From Dentipellis sp. KUC8613 (Eukaryota > Basidiomycota > Agaricomycetes > Russulales > Hericiaceae), in contig NSJX01000036.1 in the NCBI GenBank assembly GCA_002286715.1, positions 5,512-55,184 of the forward strand: a DNA stretch of 49,673 nt, in the 5' to 3' direction. How positions within the stretch are numbered: the stretch's first letter is position 1; every line of letters starts with the position of its first letter. The notes below the pieces were generated by a model. The model did no database searches. It had not been told where the DNA came from and worked only from the letters and a program-made list of their open reading frames with translations. Shown here piece by piece: positions 31,874-42,839 of the stretch. The translations under genes were made by a program, and so were the position numbers.

Positions 31874-32689
31874 CTTGAAGTGGGAAACTGGTGAGCCTCG
31901 CCGCTTCCTTTATACCGAGAGGCGCCAAATGCTTCCCCACGGGGAGGCCTCGCACGCCAGCGCGGGGCCCCTTGCGGGGTTCGCAGAATAGCGTGCTGAC
32001 TGGCGGTCGTTTGACAAGGATTAGACAGAGACGGTTGGTCAACTGAAGGCGACTCGGGCAGAAGCGTGCCCCAGTGACTTCGCTTTGAGCACGCACATTC
32101 TTGATTGGCCAAACTCGGTGAGGGTGATCTGATTCTCCGGACATCGGTGGGGTACATCACGATCCAATCTCTTCCAAACACAGGTATGACGACGTACGAG
32201 CGATCTCTCAGGCCTTCGGATGTGCGTAGCAGACTCCAAGGAATTCGAAGCTGGTACAACGCGTATCGATTTCATACAAATTGCCAGTACTTCGCTATGA
32301 AATATCGCAGTGTAAGACCCGTCTAGAGAGCTATTCAAGACGTACATCTGCGTGCAATTGAGCCTGGTAATACGCAATATATCGTGGGATTTGAGGGGTC
32401 GTGACATAGACAGAGAAGCAAACGGATGAGCTAGGATTCCCCTGTGCGCTTTCTATTTTTTGAAGTTAAGTCCGGCCGCGCTCGGTAAATGTGAATGCGA
32501 ACATATGGAAGCAGACGTTTTCACTTGCACATCTGGAGGCATGCTCACACGAAACGTCTTTCAGTGATCCAAAAGCATACCAGCTCTACAGACATCCACT
32601 ATCTAACAAATCGGACCTTGTGGTTTGATCAGGACTCGACAGTGCCTCGAGTAAATAAGACAAATGCTCACCTCCGCTCCCATCTTTAT
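31874..32689. other. Intergenic region, no gene supported
   Basis: About 0.8 kb between the start of ICMT paralogue 3 and the end of the aminotransferase. It has GC-rich inverted stretches near 31936-31985 (CCCCACGGGG; GCGGGGCCCC). No coding frame stands out. Confidence 0.45.
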
Positions 32690-34199
32690 TTAATCAACTT
32701 CCCATGCAGCCTCCCCGAGGTGGCTCTTCAGTCTCTCACACACCATCCTGATCTTGTCGTCATCCACATTCGCGACGGCGAAGCGAATCCACCGCTCGTC
32801 ATCAGGTTCGGACGCTGCTCCGGCTACCCCATTCGCTGAATACCCGAAGAATTCTGCAGGAAGCAGGACGATACCCCATTCCTCAGCCAGACGCCTGCAT
32901 ACCTCCGTGGCGCCCATGCCCTTGAACGGATGACGTACGAAGGCGAAAAAGCCGCCCTGCGCGCCGATCCTCCATGGTGGCGGGAGGCAGGCGCGGAAAA
33001 GGTCGTGGCGCGCCTTCAGAGCCTCTGCCGAAGCATGGATAAATGGCCGAAAGCTGGGCATCAGGGGCGCCAATGCGAGCTGCACGGGGCGAGGTGGGCA
33101 GATTTGCATGCAGTCTAGGACGGTGTGGATGTGTCGCTGCAGAGCGGGAGACGCAACAATGGCGCCGAGGCGGTGGCCGGGTACGCAGTAGCTCTTGGAG
33201 AAGGAAAAGAGGTGAACGAGGTTGCGGCGCCAGTTCCAATCACCTAATAGCGCGGATGGATTGAAAAGGGAGTGAGGAGGTCCGGGTAGGATGAAATCTC
33301 TATAGGTCTCGTCTAGGACGAGGGCGATGTTGTGATCTCTGGCAAGTTGGGCGAAAGCCTTGATGGTATCAGGAGAGTATATGGCTCCAGTCTGCGAGAA
33401 AGTATGAAAGGCGGAGTTCTGTACGGTGATTTAAAGCAGAGACTGCGCGGAGCACGAACGGGGTTATTAGGAGTGACTAGGGCGATCGCCTTCGTTCGCC
33501 CCGTGATGAGCTTGGCGCAAAGCTCTATAGAAGGGACAAAACCGCCCTCTGCAGAGGTGTGTAATGGTACAGGTTTGATGCCTAGCATGGTCAGGGTCAT
33601 TCTTCCATAGACACGTCAATCGATTGTACGCGGTTGAAAAAACAGAGAGTACTGACTGATTGTTGAAGTACCTGTAGGACTGTCGTTAGGTGCAATGCAG
33701 AAGAAAATCGGGGTGAAGTCAAATACCAAGGAATCGGGAGAATTACTTCATCGCCAGGACCCGCAAGAGTCATTATGGTTGCCATGAAGGCCATATTGCA
33801 CCCTGTGGTCAAGCAAATATCGTCTGGGGTGATGTCCGCATCTTTTCCGTAGACGTATTGCATCTCAGCCTGAAGAGCACTCCGTAGTTCTGGCTCTCCC
33901 GCGATCGTCCCGTACTTTGCGCTGGCAGGAGACGACGATGCCAGTGCCAACGCCTCTAAAAATTGTGGGGGCGGCGGTGTACCAGGGACTCCCTGGGACA
34001 TGTCTAGAAGAGGTCTTGACGACGTTGGTTGATAGTTTCGCGCCCATGCAGCCGCTTGGGGTATGCTGGAATAAATTCCTGGATTACAGATTTAGTTACG
34101 ACAGACGAAGACAACATACGGCGGCACGTCAGTGTTCTTCACATTTCGTGAGATAGAGAAACCTAGCTCTTGCGATCCTTTTCCGTTGATACTCCCCAT
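32690..34199 (-). CDS. PLP-dependent class I/II aminotransferase
   Basis: Five exons: 34199-34120, 34065-33727, 33671-33657, 33601-33460 and 33391-32690, 425 aa. Family features: AAAWARNYQPTSSRPLLDMSQG near the N-terminus, YGTIAGEPELRSAL, the cofactor-contacting TTGCNMAF, TPNNPTGA, LDETYRDF (Asp219) and SFSKSYCVPGHRLG with the Schiff-base Lys258. Exon 3 is a 15-nt microexon that completes PWYFNNQM, the usual PWYFNH motif. Members act on amino acids such as aromatic or branched donors (AAT fold type I); the exact substrate is not determined. No targeting peptide is obvious. Divergent from the D-lactate dehydrogenase gene, about 450 bp away. Confidence 0.91.
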
Positions 34200-34651
34200 G
34201 GTAGAAAGAGAAAAAAGCCGTCTGTCGAATGACGACCTGAGTTGACTCGAAATGACCGAACGACCGAAAATCGATCGCGAGATATGACGACCGGCCGCCC
34301 GCTGCATGTCTCGAGATATAATGCTTCCGCAAAGCACGAGAATATTTTTTTGTATCTGATAAGGGTAGAATTAGACAACGACGATCCTCAAAGGCCTCAG
34401 AGAAGGGGGGAGATTGGGAATATTTCGGATGTGTGCATGCTGGAGTCGAATTGAAGCGGGGTTACGGCCGGAACTCCGGGCCGGAGGGTAAGCGCCGGAA
34501 GAAAGGTCCGTCGCGGGTCCGATGACCCCTGTTAGCTTCTCCTTCACCGTAATCATGTTTGTTGCAAGTATAAGTGATCCCATTCTCATGCGAACTGTGC
34601 ATCTCCTCGACCCGCTTTCTCCCCTCTGCTCTCTTGGATTTATTACTTGCT
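34200..34651. promoter_or_regulatory. Divergent promoter region, aminotransferase / D-lactate dehydrogenase
   Basis: The 452 bp between the two divergent ATGs have GC-rich palindromic blocks (GGCCGG, CTCCGGGCCGGAG near 34466-34490) that could bind zinc-cluster type regulators. That is inference only. Confidence 0.4.
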
Positions 34652-37074
34652 ATGGCCGGGACATCTTGGACGAAATGGCGCGCTTTGACCGTGCGTCGTA
34701 ACGCGTTAGGACTTGGTCACGGCGCGCATGGGCTTCGCAGTTCTCAAAAGATGTTCATGGGGTGCCGTATGCAGAGCACGGCGACTGCAGCCACGCCCAA
34801 GGCTGGCGTATGGGGAACTTACTCGCTTATAGGAGGATGTTTGGCGAGCGGGCTTGTCGGTTACCAGCTAGCGTCCAACACCAAGTCTGAGGATGTCAAA
34901 AGAAACGCAGTTGATTCTCCGAGGTTTGGATCGCCGGAGGACTTTAGGAAGGCCATAGACGAGTTGAGAGCGACATTTCCTTCCGAGGGGGCTGTATCTA
35001 CGAATCCGGATGACCTTCAAGCCCATGGCTTCTCCGCTGCCAACACCTACCACAAAGGTATGGTGATAGTTTGTGGACTTCTTCATGGAATCCGAAGCTG
35101 ATTAATTCGTCCCATCACTTGCAGGAGTACCGCACAGTGTCGTGGTATATCCCTTGTCCACAGAAGACGTGGTCAAGATTGTGAAGATCGCGAACAAGTT
35201 CCTCATGCCCATTGTAGCTTACTCAGGCGCAACCAGCCTTGAAGGTCAATTCATCGGGGTAAGGTTGCTGCCTGTGTCACATCTTTGATATTGTTTTCGA
35301 GCTTCGTGTAGCGTCAGGGCGGGGGTATCTGCGTCGATGTATCGGGAATGGACAAGATTATCGCAATTCATGGTAAGTTCTACACTGTAAACTGTCGGAG
35401 ACTTTGCTATTTTCCTCGTTGCGCGTGATTTACGACTGAATGTCTGTCGGATTGTCAGAATCCGATTCGGACATTGTATGCCAACCCGGTGTCGGTTGGA
35501 TGGACATCAACGAAACGCTCAAGGAGAAGGGCATTCCGTTGTTTTTCCCGGTATGCTATAATCTACTACGGCGGTCTATAACTATGATTGACCTCTTTGC
35601 AGATAGACCCGGCGCCGTCTGCAACTGTGGGCGGAATGCTGAGCACTGGCTGTTCCGGAAGTAAGCGTTTACCGTCATTTTCCAGCCTCATATCATGTTA
35701 TTTATCTTCTGGTCTGTAGCAAATGCCGTGCGGTACGGAACCGCGAAGGGCGAATGGTTCCTCAACGCTGTCAGCTACCATTCACTTAAAGCTTACTCGG
35801 GTCACGCTGATGGTTCTGGCAGACCATCGTACTTCCCTCTGGCGAGGTGATCAAAACACGCCAACGCTCGCGGAAATCGTCGGCCGGCTTCGACGTGACC
35901 AAGCTGTTCATTGGCGCAGAGGGCACCCTCGGCATCGTCACCGAAGGTATGTGCTCATTTAACTGCAATATGCACGCCCCTCTTATGAATTGCTCCAGTG
36001 ACGATCCGTTTGGCACCCGTCCTCCCGACGACAGTGGCCATTGCCCAATTCCCCGACGTGCGCAAGGCAACTGAGGCTGTGGAGGAGATTCTCAACAAAG
36101 GTGTCGGAATCCGTACGCGCTCGTTCTCTCATGACGAATCCATGCAACCATTCCTGACATGTCAATAGAATGCATCGAGCTCTGCGATGCTGCATTTATG
36201 GACGCGACGAATCTCTACGGACCCTCTGCGCGTAAATATGCCGTAACGGACCACCTATTCTTCAAGTTCCAAGGCCCGACGCAAGCTTCGTTGAAGGAGA
36301 CGGCACGCATCGTACAGGAGGTCGTAAAGAAGCACGGCGGTGGGAAGTGGATGCAAGCAAAGGATGAAGAAGAGGCGGCCGATATGTGGAATGATCGCAA
36401 GAACGCGCATTATACGGGGATCATGTATGGCGGGCAGGGGTCTAAGGGGATCGCGACGGATGTTTGGTGGGTGCTTTACTCTAGGTCTGAGCTCGGTAAC
36501 TTATGTGGGTGCTTGACGTAGCGTTCCCGTTTCGAAATTGCCGGATCTCGTGTACGAGACGCAGAAGGACATAGAGCGGTCGGGATTGAAGGGCCCTATT
36601 GTCGGTCACGCAGGCGATGGTTCGTAATACTCTTCCTCCTCTTTTGGCTTCGTTATCGCTGATAGTCTCCCGTCATGTCAGGCAACTTCCACAGCCTGCT
36701 GCTGGTCAAAAACGAGGAAGAGATGGCCGTTGCGCGTGACGTGGTACATAGGATGGTAGAGCGCGCCATCGCCCTCGACGGAACATGTGAGCTTCCTTGT
36801 ACCCTGCGCCGGTGCTAATCACCTGCTTGCTGACGCGTACGAACCTCCAGGTACCGGAGAGCATGGCGTTGGCATCGGGAAGCGGGAATATCTTTACGAG
36901 GAGCTTGGGGAGGGTACGGTTGAACTGATGAAGACCATAAAGAATGCTATCGACCCTAAAGGTCTTTTCAACCCCGGAAAGGTGTGTCGTTTCCGAACCT
37001 CTAAGACGTGGATTTTACCAATCATCGGATGGATCTAGCTGTACCCTGACCCTAAGCCGTCCAAGCGAGACTAA
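34652..37074 (+). CDS. DLD1: Mitochondrial D-lactate dehydrogenase (cytochrome)
   Basis: Thirteen exons with ends at 35057, 35258, 35372, 35550, 35660, 35769, 35946, 36112, 36466, 36619, 36786, 36981 and 37074; 568 aa. The first about 45 residues are Arg/Lys-rich and non-acidic ([15 protein letters not shown]), a mitochondrial presequence, followed by a hydrophobic segment ([17 protein letters not shown]). FAD-binding PCMH domain: [56 protein letters not shown]-terminal domain: GHAGDGNFHSL and [15 protein letters not shown]. It oxidises D-lactate to pyruvate and passes electrons to cytochrome c. Intron 6 begins GTCAGC, a weak donor, but frame and motif continuity support it. The two in-frame acceptors at the start of exon 3 differ by two codons. 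Confidence 0.93.
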
Positions 37075-37470
37075 CCATCTGCACCTGACGTGGTGATTCT
37101 TCCACGCCCGTGTGGTCGGTTTAGTAGGTCATGAGGTATCTGTGGATCTTACATGCTGTCATAGAGAAAAGATCCATACCCCCGACAAGATGGATAGATC
37201 AATATACCGATCTCCTGCGAGATTGCTGAGAGTGGGATGCTCCTGACAAAAAAATGCACATGCAGCCCACAAGCGTACTTGTGGTGATGTCTCAATATTT
37301 ATCTAATGGTCAAAGACTGGCGCACCGACGTAACTTCACCGATAAAACACAAGCGTTTAATTTAGTACTAGCACGAGTCCGATATCCATACTTTTCGCCA
37401 GAAAACAGCCTGATGCTACAGATTTTGCTACATCTAACGAAATGACAACAAGCAAGAAGCAATACACCAT
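37075..37470. other. Convergent 3' intergenic region
   Basis: About 400 AT-rich bp between the convergent 3' ends of D-lactate dehydrogenase and eIF3e, expected to hold both polyadenylation signals. Nothing else recognised. Confidence 0.5.
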
Positions 37471-39090
37471 CTACCGCGCGGCCTCGACGGGCTGCGCCAC
37501 ACGCGCCATCGCGGCGCCCATCGCCTGTGTGCGGATCGAGAGCCCGCGCGTCTTCTCGATGACCGACTGGTATATCGGCAAAGGCGGACGGTGGATGTCG
37601 ATGACGTTCTGTGGGAGGTTCGTCAGCGACGGTAACAAAAGAAGAGAGGAAGACTGCACACCTTTTCCAGATCGATTTTGGCATCGGCACCCATACGCGT
37701 CTCGCGGATCAGGTTGACGATCCATTTTTCGCCTTCGTCGCGCGACAGGTTGAGGCGCTCGGACAGGTCGCTGTTACACCGTCAGCTGAAAAAATCGCGC
37801 GAAGTCGGTAAACGACGTACGCAATGTCTATCCGCTGGTGGATGCGACAGTACGCCTCACTGATCAAATACCGAGCGTTGTCGAGGAAGTCGTCCTTGAA
37901 CTGGCTCAAGAAGAAGTCGTCGCCAACCACGCGCTCCGCCACCTGCAGCTCGCGCTGCGCCGCCTCGAAGTCGAACTCGACGTACAGCTCCTTGAGGAAG
38001 CGCGTGATCGGGTCCGAGTACTGGTACTCCTCCATCTGCACGATCTTGACGACCTCCCGGATCGCATGCCGCACGCGCGCGCTGATGGGTGCGGCGCCCG
38101 GCGCCGCCTGCTGCGTCTTGCGCGCAAGCACGGCCGCGACGGCGAGGTAGCGCAGGATCCACGGGCACGCGGACTGCACGGTGTTCAGGTACGCGGGCGC
38201 GAGGAACGTGTCGAGGAGCAGCGTGCGCCCGCTCGGGTGGTTGAAGTACACGAATAGCGACCAGTGGATCAGCCACGTCCGCGAGTGCAGCGATGCGAGC
38301 GACTCGGTCGGCGACCCGCCTGCGAGGAGTGGTGCCGAGGCGGCGCGGGCGTCGATCGAGTCCCGCAGCGTGTTGAGCTCCTCCAGTGCAACTTCCCACT
38401 TGCCCGTCAGGATGTCTGATGCGAGCTTGCCCCAATGCGCAGACGTGTTGAGGTCGCTGTCGGTCGACAGTACGCGGAAATGGTAGAGGTAGTCGGCGGC
38501 ACCGGAGTAGTTGCCGTAGGTATATTGGAATTGGCCGAAGTTGTAGAGTGCGGTGATTTGCTCGAGGGTAAGCTGTAGTATTAGGTGAGTAAAGTCAAGA
38601 GGAGCTTGCAGCCGATAGATATCGTGTGTTCTCTGAATACGGTCTATCGTCTGCAGAATGATATAACACGCACCCCGTAGTTGTCCTTCAAGTACTGCAA
38701 GTTCTGGTTCTTATCCTGTCGCAATGCCTGTGCGACATCCGGGTTTTCGATCACGTCGAGGACGGCCTGCGCTTCCTGCTGCAGCTGCTCGTTGGTTGAC
38801 ACGGCATTTTCCCTCTTGACCGCGAATTCTATACAAGATCGATGTTCATTCTGCCAATAATTTCACAAGCAGCATCACGCACCTTCCGGGATCTCGGTAT
38901 CCGGGTTCAGCTGCTCAAACAGATTGACAGCATAATCCACCATGTTTGTTCCCTTCGCAAGCTCATATTGCGCGGCCTGGACGTCCGTGGCGTCGAAAAG
39001 CTCGGTATCGGCGAGATGGGTGAGGAGAGGGAAGGCCAGATGCCTGTCTAGATAGGGAATAATCGTTTTTGTCAGGTCGAATTCGGCCAT
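37471..39090 (-). CDS. INT6: Translation initiation factor eIF3 subunit e (INT6)
   Basis: Five exons: 39090-38883, 38828-38674, 38572-37821, 37770-37662 and 37608-37471, 453 aa, the usual eIF3e size. The N-terminus [20 protein letters not shown] matches the eIF3e opening (LT..I..YLDRHLVFPLLEFL). Then come [37 protein letters not shown], and the C-terminal PCI domain with [26 protein letters not shown]. eIF3e is a core eIF3 subunit that helps recruit the 43S complex and also contacts the proteasome/COP9 family through PCI. Its promoter is shared with the MPDU1-like gene. Confidence 0.95.
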
Positions 39091-39268
39091 TTTGCAAGGA
39101 GGTTGAGGAGAGCGCGGGGGACACTTGAGTGAGAGAATCAAATCGTCCACTAGAAATTTCGTGACACGTGCCGTATACCCAATTCGGAAAAGAGGTGGCT
39201 GTAGCGCCGCGAGTCCTCTGGCAGACGCCCTTCAGGCTTGCCTTCGTCCGCTACCCTTCGTCCTCCCA
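39091..39268. promoter_or_regulatory. Bidirectional promoter eIF3e / MPDU1-like
   Basis: Only 178 bp separate the divergent ATGs of two housekeeping genes. No TATA box is obvious. Inferred from arrangement. Confidence 0.5.
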
Positions 39269-40294
39269 ATGACATCAATTACTCGTAATTTGCCTTGGTT
39301 CATCAAGGACCTTGGCGTATACATTGTTGGAGATGTAAGTGGAAATATCGAGTATTCGTGAGCAGCGGATTTACGCCTGCACAGAAATGCTACGTGTCCC
39401 TGGTGGAAAACCTCAATATTGAGGATGTAGACTGCCTCAAGTATTCCCTGTCGAAGGGCCTGGGTATCGGAATTGTTGTCGGGGGATCCATTATGAAAGT
39501 ACCACAATTGCTATTAAGTCCGTTTTTTGCGTTTGTTCCCAGCAATAGTCTCTAACATGCCCACAGTTCTCCGCGCGCATTCTGCACGAGGCCTCTCGCT
39601 CCCTGCCTATGTCCTCGAGACCCTCGCCTACGCAATAACCACCGCCTATTCCTGGCGTAATAGCTTCCCCTTCTCGACCTATGGCGAGAACTTCTTTCTG
39701 ACAATTCAGAACGTCATCATCACCCTCCTCATCATCCAATACGCTCCTTCCGCCCAATCACGCCGCGCACTTACCGCCGCACCAAGCTCTACAGGACAGC
39801 TCGCCAGTGCCACAGTCGCAATGATCGCTGGTGCATTCACCCTAGCTGTTGTCCCGCACAACATCCTTGCGCTTCTGCAGCTTTCCACGCTCCCTCTCTC
39901 CCTCTTCTCCAAGCTGCCCCAAATCATGCAAAACCACCGCGCTCGCAGCACAGGCCAACTCTCTGCCTTCGCAGTGCTGGCCCAGATTGGTGGTTGTGCG
40001 GCGCGCCTTTTCACCACCGCGACCGAAGTAGACGATGTCGTGCTTGCGGCAGGCTTCTTGCTCGCGCTGCTGCTCAATATCGTCCTCGGCATCCAGCTGT
40101 ACGCGTACTGGGGTAAAGATGAAGTCGCTACTCGGGGTCCGACCCTCGGTGCGGAGAAGCCTGCAGTTACCGAGAAAGAGCAATACAGGGCACCAGAGCC
40201 TGTGGATATCGTGGTCGCGCCTCAATCGCCTGGCCCGTATTCGCCATCGCAGACGGGCTCATACGGAAGGAAGTGGGCACGCAAGGTAGATTAA
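39269..40294 (+). CDS. MPDU1-like PQ-loop membrane protein
   Basis: Three exons: 39269-39334, 39385-39517 and 39543-40294, 316 aa. Two PQ-loop repeats are visible: GIGIVVGGSIMKVPQLLL and the second around LPLSLFSKLPQIMQNHRARSTGQLSAF, with about seven hydrophobic segments between ISLVEN-like residue 35 and residue 245. The order and flanks (SLSKGLG, SARGLSLPAYVLETLAY) match MPDU1/Lec35, needed for use of mannose-P-dolichol and glucose-P-dolichol in the ER lumen during N-glycan, GPI and O-mannose assembly. The C-terminal about 60 aa are polar and probably cytosolic, longer than in animals. Intron 2 is very short (25 nt, GTCCGT...CCCAG), below the usual fungal minimum, so this junction needs transcript proof. 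Confidence 0.87.
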
Positions 40295-40742
40295 GGCTGA
40301 GGTAGCGCATGCGTAGCTTTCTAGACTCAGAGATGCTGTGGGTCGTGTATGACTGCTCTCGGGACGGGGTATTATATTTGGTGTAATTATTCCCGACATG
40401 TGTCTAATAATCTCATAAATATCTCAATATGGCGTCCTGAGATTGTAAAAACGAGCCTCGCACTCTGTAACCAACATAAATCTATACACCCATGATTGTG
40501 CTCAACTGAACCTGAGAGCAGGAGAGGAACGACAAAGAGACCAAGTGGATAAGTTCGTAGATTATTATAGAAGGTTGTGGATAAGCGAGATAGGCGCCCG
40601 AGACAAGGTACGGCATTGGAACTTACCGCGTCAGGACAGCATCACTACTCTCCTCACACTACCACTGTCAGTACTCAGCCTCTCTCTTCCCGCCCTTCAT
40701 CTAACCTCCACAACCACAGAAACCTCATCCAACACAATCTTA
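40295..40742. other. Intergenic region
   Basis: About 450 bp between the MPDU1-like gene and the next gene; presumed terminator and promoter. Nothing specific recognised. Confidence 0.5.
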
Positions 40743-41632
40743 ATGCGCCTGTCCACACTTCCCCTACTCGTCGCCGGAGCGGGTCTCGGTAAGCAGCGAT
40801 TACCCCTTTACAAACCAACAGGCGTTTACCTCGATCTCTCCCTCGCTCCATCCAACAGTCGGTGCGAGCCCACTGAGCGTACTCATCTCGTCGACGGACA
40901 TGTCGGCGGTACGCCTGGGCCACCCAGCGGCGATGGCGAGCGTTCCTGCAGCCACCCCTGCTGCGCACCCCGAGGCGGGCCTCAAACCCACACGCATGCG
41001 CCACCTCTGCAAGTCCATGAAGAGCGGCGTCGTGCGCATCTTCGGCGCCTTCGGTCTCGCCAACGTCGCTCCCCCGCCCGTCACCACTCCCGTCGACATT
41101 CCGAGTGAAGTCGGTCGCCCGGCCGGCGTCACGGTCAAGTTCGGAAAGCTGTCGGGGATGGGAGCAGAAACTGATAGGGATAACACCGTGACGCCCGTCA
41201 GGTATCCCCAGCCCATCATCGTTCACCACTCGATGCACGGTTCCTTCCACCGCGGAGGACCCTTCGTCGCTCGCGTCCACCGTGCGCTGATGATGCTCGG
41301 GCCCTGGGAGGGCCGCGCCGTCGCCTTCGTTCTCGGTACGCTCTAACTCACTTCATCCGCGAGTCACAATGATCACTAACGTGCACCGCTCTCACTGCCC
41401 TCCAGGATGCGGCATCGGTGTTCTCCTGCGCATGTTCTGGGTGCTCGCCATCTTGACCATCCGTGTCATCAAGGGCGCCCCCCGCGAACCCACCGCCGAG
41501 GCCATGTACGCTGAGGTCGTCTTCGACGACGCCGAGGACCTTGTCGTGCCCCCTCCCCAGTACACCGACGAGAAAGTAGCTCAAGCTGTGCTGTACGCCA
41601 TCCCCGAGGAGCCGCAGACCGCCCACGTTTGA
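40743..41632 (+). CDS. Hypothetical protein with signal peptide and C-terminal TM helix
   Basis: Three exons: 40743-40788, 40859-41335 and 41406-41632, 249 aa, in frame throughout. The N-terminus MRLSTLPLLVAGAGLVGA is a signal peptide; next comes an Ala/Pro-rich region with several histidines (YPQPIIVHHSMHGSFHRGGP), then GVLLRMFWVLAILTIRVI, a single transmembrane helix, and an acidic cytoplasmic tail (AEVVFDDAEDLVVPPPQYTDEK) ending TAHV. The PPPQYTDE segment resembles a PPxY WW-domain ligand (PPQY is one residue off). Family not recognised; probably basidiomycete-specific. Confidence 0.68.
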
Positions 41633-42217
41633 GACCTGGTAGCAGATGATAACCCCCGCCGAAGCCGTGGATCATGCCGTGTTTCATGTAGTGATCTTCG
41701 GCTCTCTAGGTATATTGTTGCTCGCCGCTCCGTCCCCTTCCTACCATCAACTTTTGTAAAGTGTTCAGAATATTGACCCAGATGGACTACTTGTTGTCGC
41801 TCTTTGTTGGCGCAGGTGAATCATATTATCTTGTTTCCACAATATTTCTTGGGATGCAAGTATGCACTGGTGGAGTACTTGTTTGGAAGGAGTTCACGAT
41901 ATCAGTTATGGTGGATTCGCAGAGCTCTTCGACGCCTTGAAGATGTTCTTCCGATAATCTTATTCTTGGACGGCTCTTGAAGGGCCAAAGAATACTATCT
42001 ACGCTTCCCCTTTCGTTGGCACATCTTCCTGCGATTCACCCTGCCAGCATCTGAGTAGGTTCATGATATCCGATTCATCGGAACGATTACAATCACTGAC
42101 GACTCAAAATAGAGAACCGTATCCTCATTGAGGAGATAAGGCATCGTCATCCGTGCTTAGATGTTTGCGGTGGTACCGAGGGTGCTCCGAATATCGTAGC
42201 AATTTGTGCTGGACAAC
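41633..42217. other. Intergenic region
   Basis: About 580 bp, AT-richer than its surroundings, with no supportable gene. Confidence 0.45.
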
Positions 42218-42790
42218 ATGTCTCCGCAATATGGGAGCATGCCAGTAACGGTGTTGTTACATTGTTGTGGCATGCTTGGCCACTTACGAACACGTGGATC
42301 TGGACTCGTGCAGCAGTTGATCAACCAGCTCAAAGACATCCCCTTCGGCGTTCATCAGAAGATCTCGTGTCAAGTTCTGACTTCGCAGATCTCTATCGGT
42401 CAAGCGTACCAAAAGTCATTGACCGGTTTTTCTGTCAGTGAACGCCGAGCGGTGAACGATACTCTCACTGATCTTGCAGATGGGTTGGACTCGGACGAAG
42501 ATTGCGAAGGTGGGATCGGAGATGGTCCAATGATCAAACATCCCACCAGATACACGCGTGCGGCGGCCATTCTCGCTTCCCTCATTCAATGCGGCATCCT
42601 GACTTTCTTGTTCTCACGTCAAATACTCGAATCACCCTCTGAGACGCTCCGCAGAGACGACGTGAAGCAGATGAAGTTGTGGTCGGAAGATCCCGAGGAG
42701 ACGCCTTGCCTCGAATTCGGCAATGGTCATCTCAGGCTGCAATGTCGGCGCCAATCGTCGCTCGGGTGCGAACCTTCACACTTTTCTTAA
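42218..42790 (+). CDS. Doubtful ORF, hypothetical protein
   Basis: Uninterrupted 190-aa frame from ATG 42218. It has a plausible soluble composition (LVQQLINQLKDIPFGVHQKI; an acidic DGLDSDEDCEGGIGDG stretch; a hydrophobic run ILASLIQCGILTFLF). No known motif, and no promoter evidence. It ends 50 bp before the F-box gene start. It could be a real small gene, a fragment of a larger decayed gene (upstream frames look coding-like around 42,160-42,440), or chance. Confidence 0.35.
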   Translation: MSPQYGSMPVTVLLHCCGMLGHLRTRGSGLVQQLINQLKDIPFGVHQKISCQVLTSQISIGQAYQKSLTGFSVSERRAVNDTLTDLADGLDSDEDCEGGIGDGPMIKHPTRYTRAAAILASLIQCGILTFLFSRQILESPSETLRRDDVKQMKLWSEDPEETPCLEFGNGHLRLQCRRQSSLGCEPSHFS

Positions 42791-42839
42791 CTTCATATTT
42801 CTAGACCAGCTCAGGCCGCCGGACATCTCCCTATAAACT

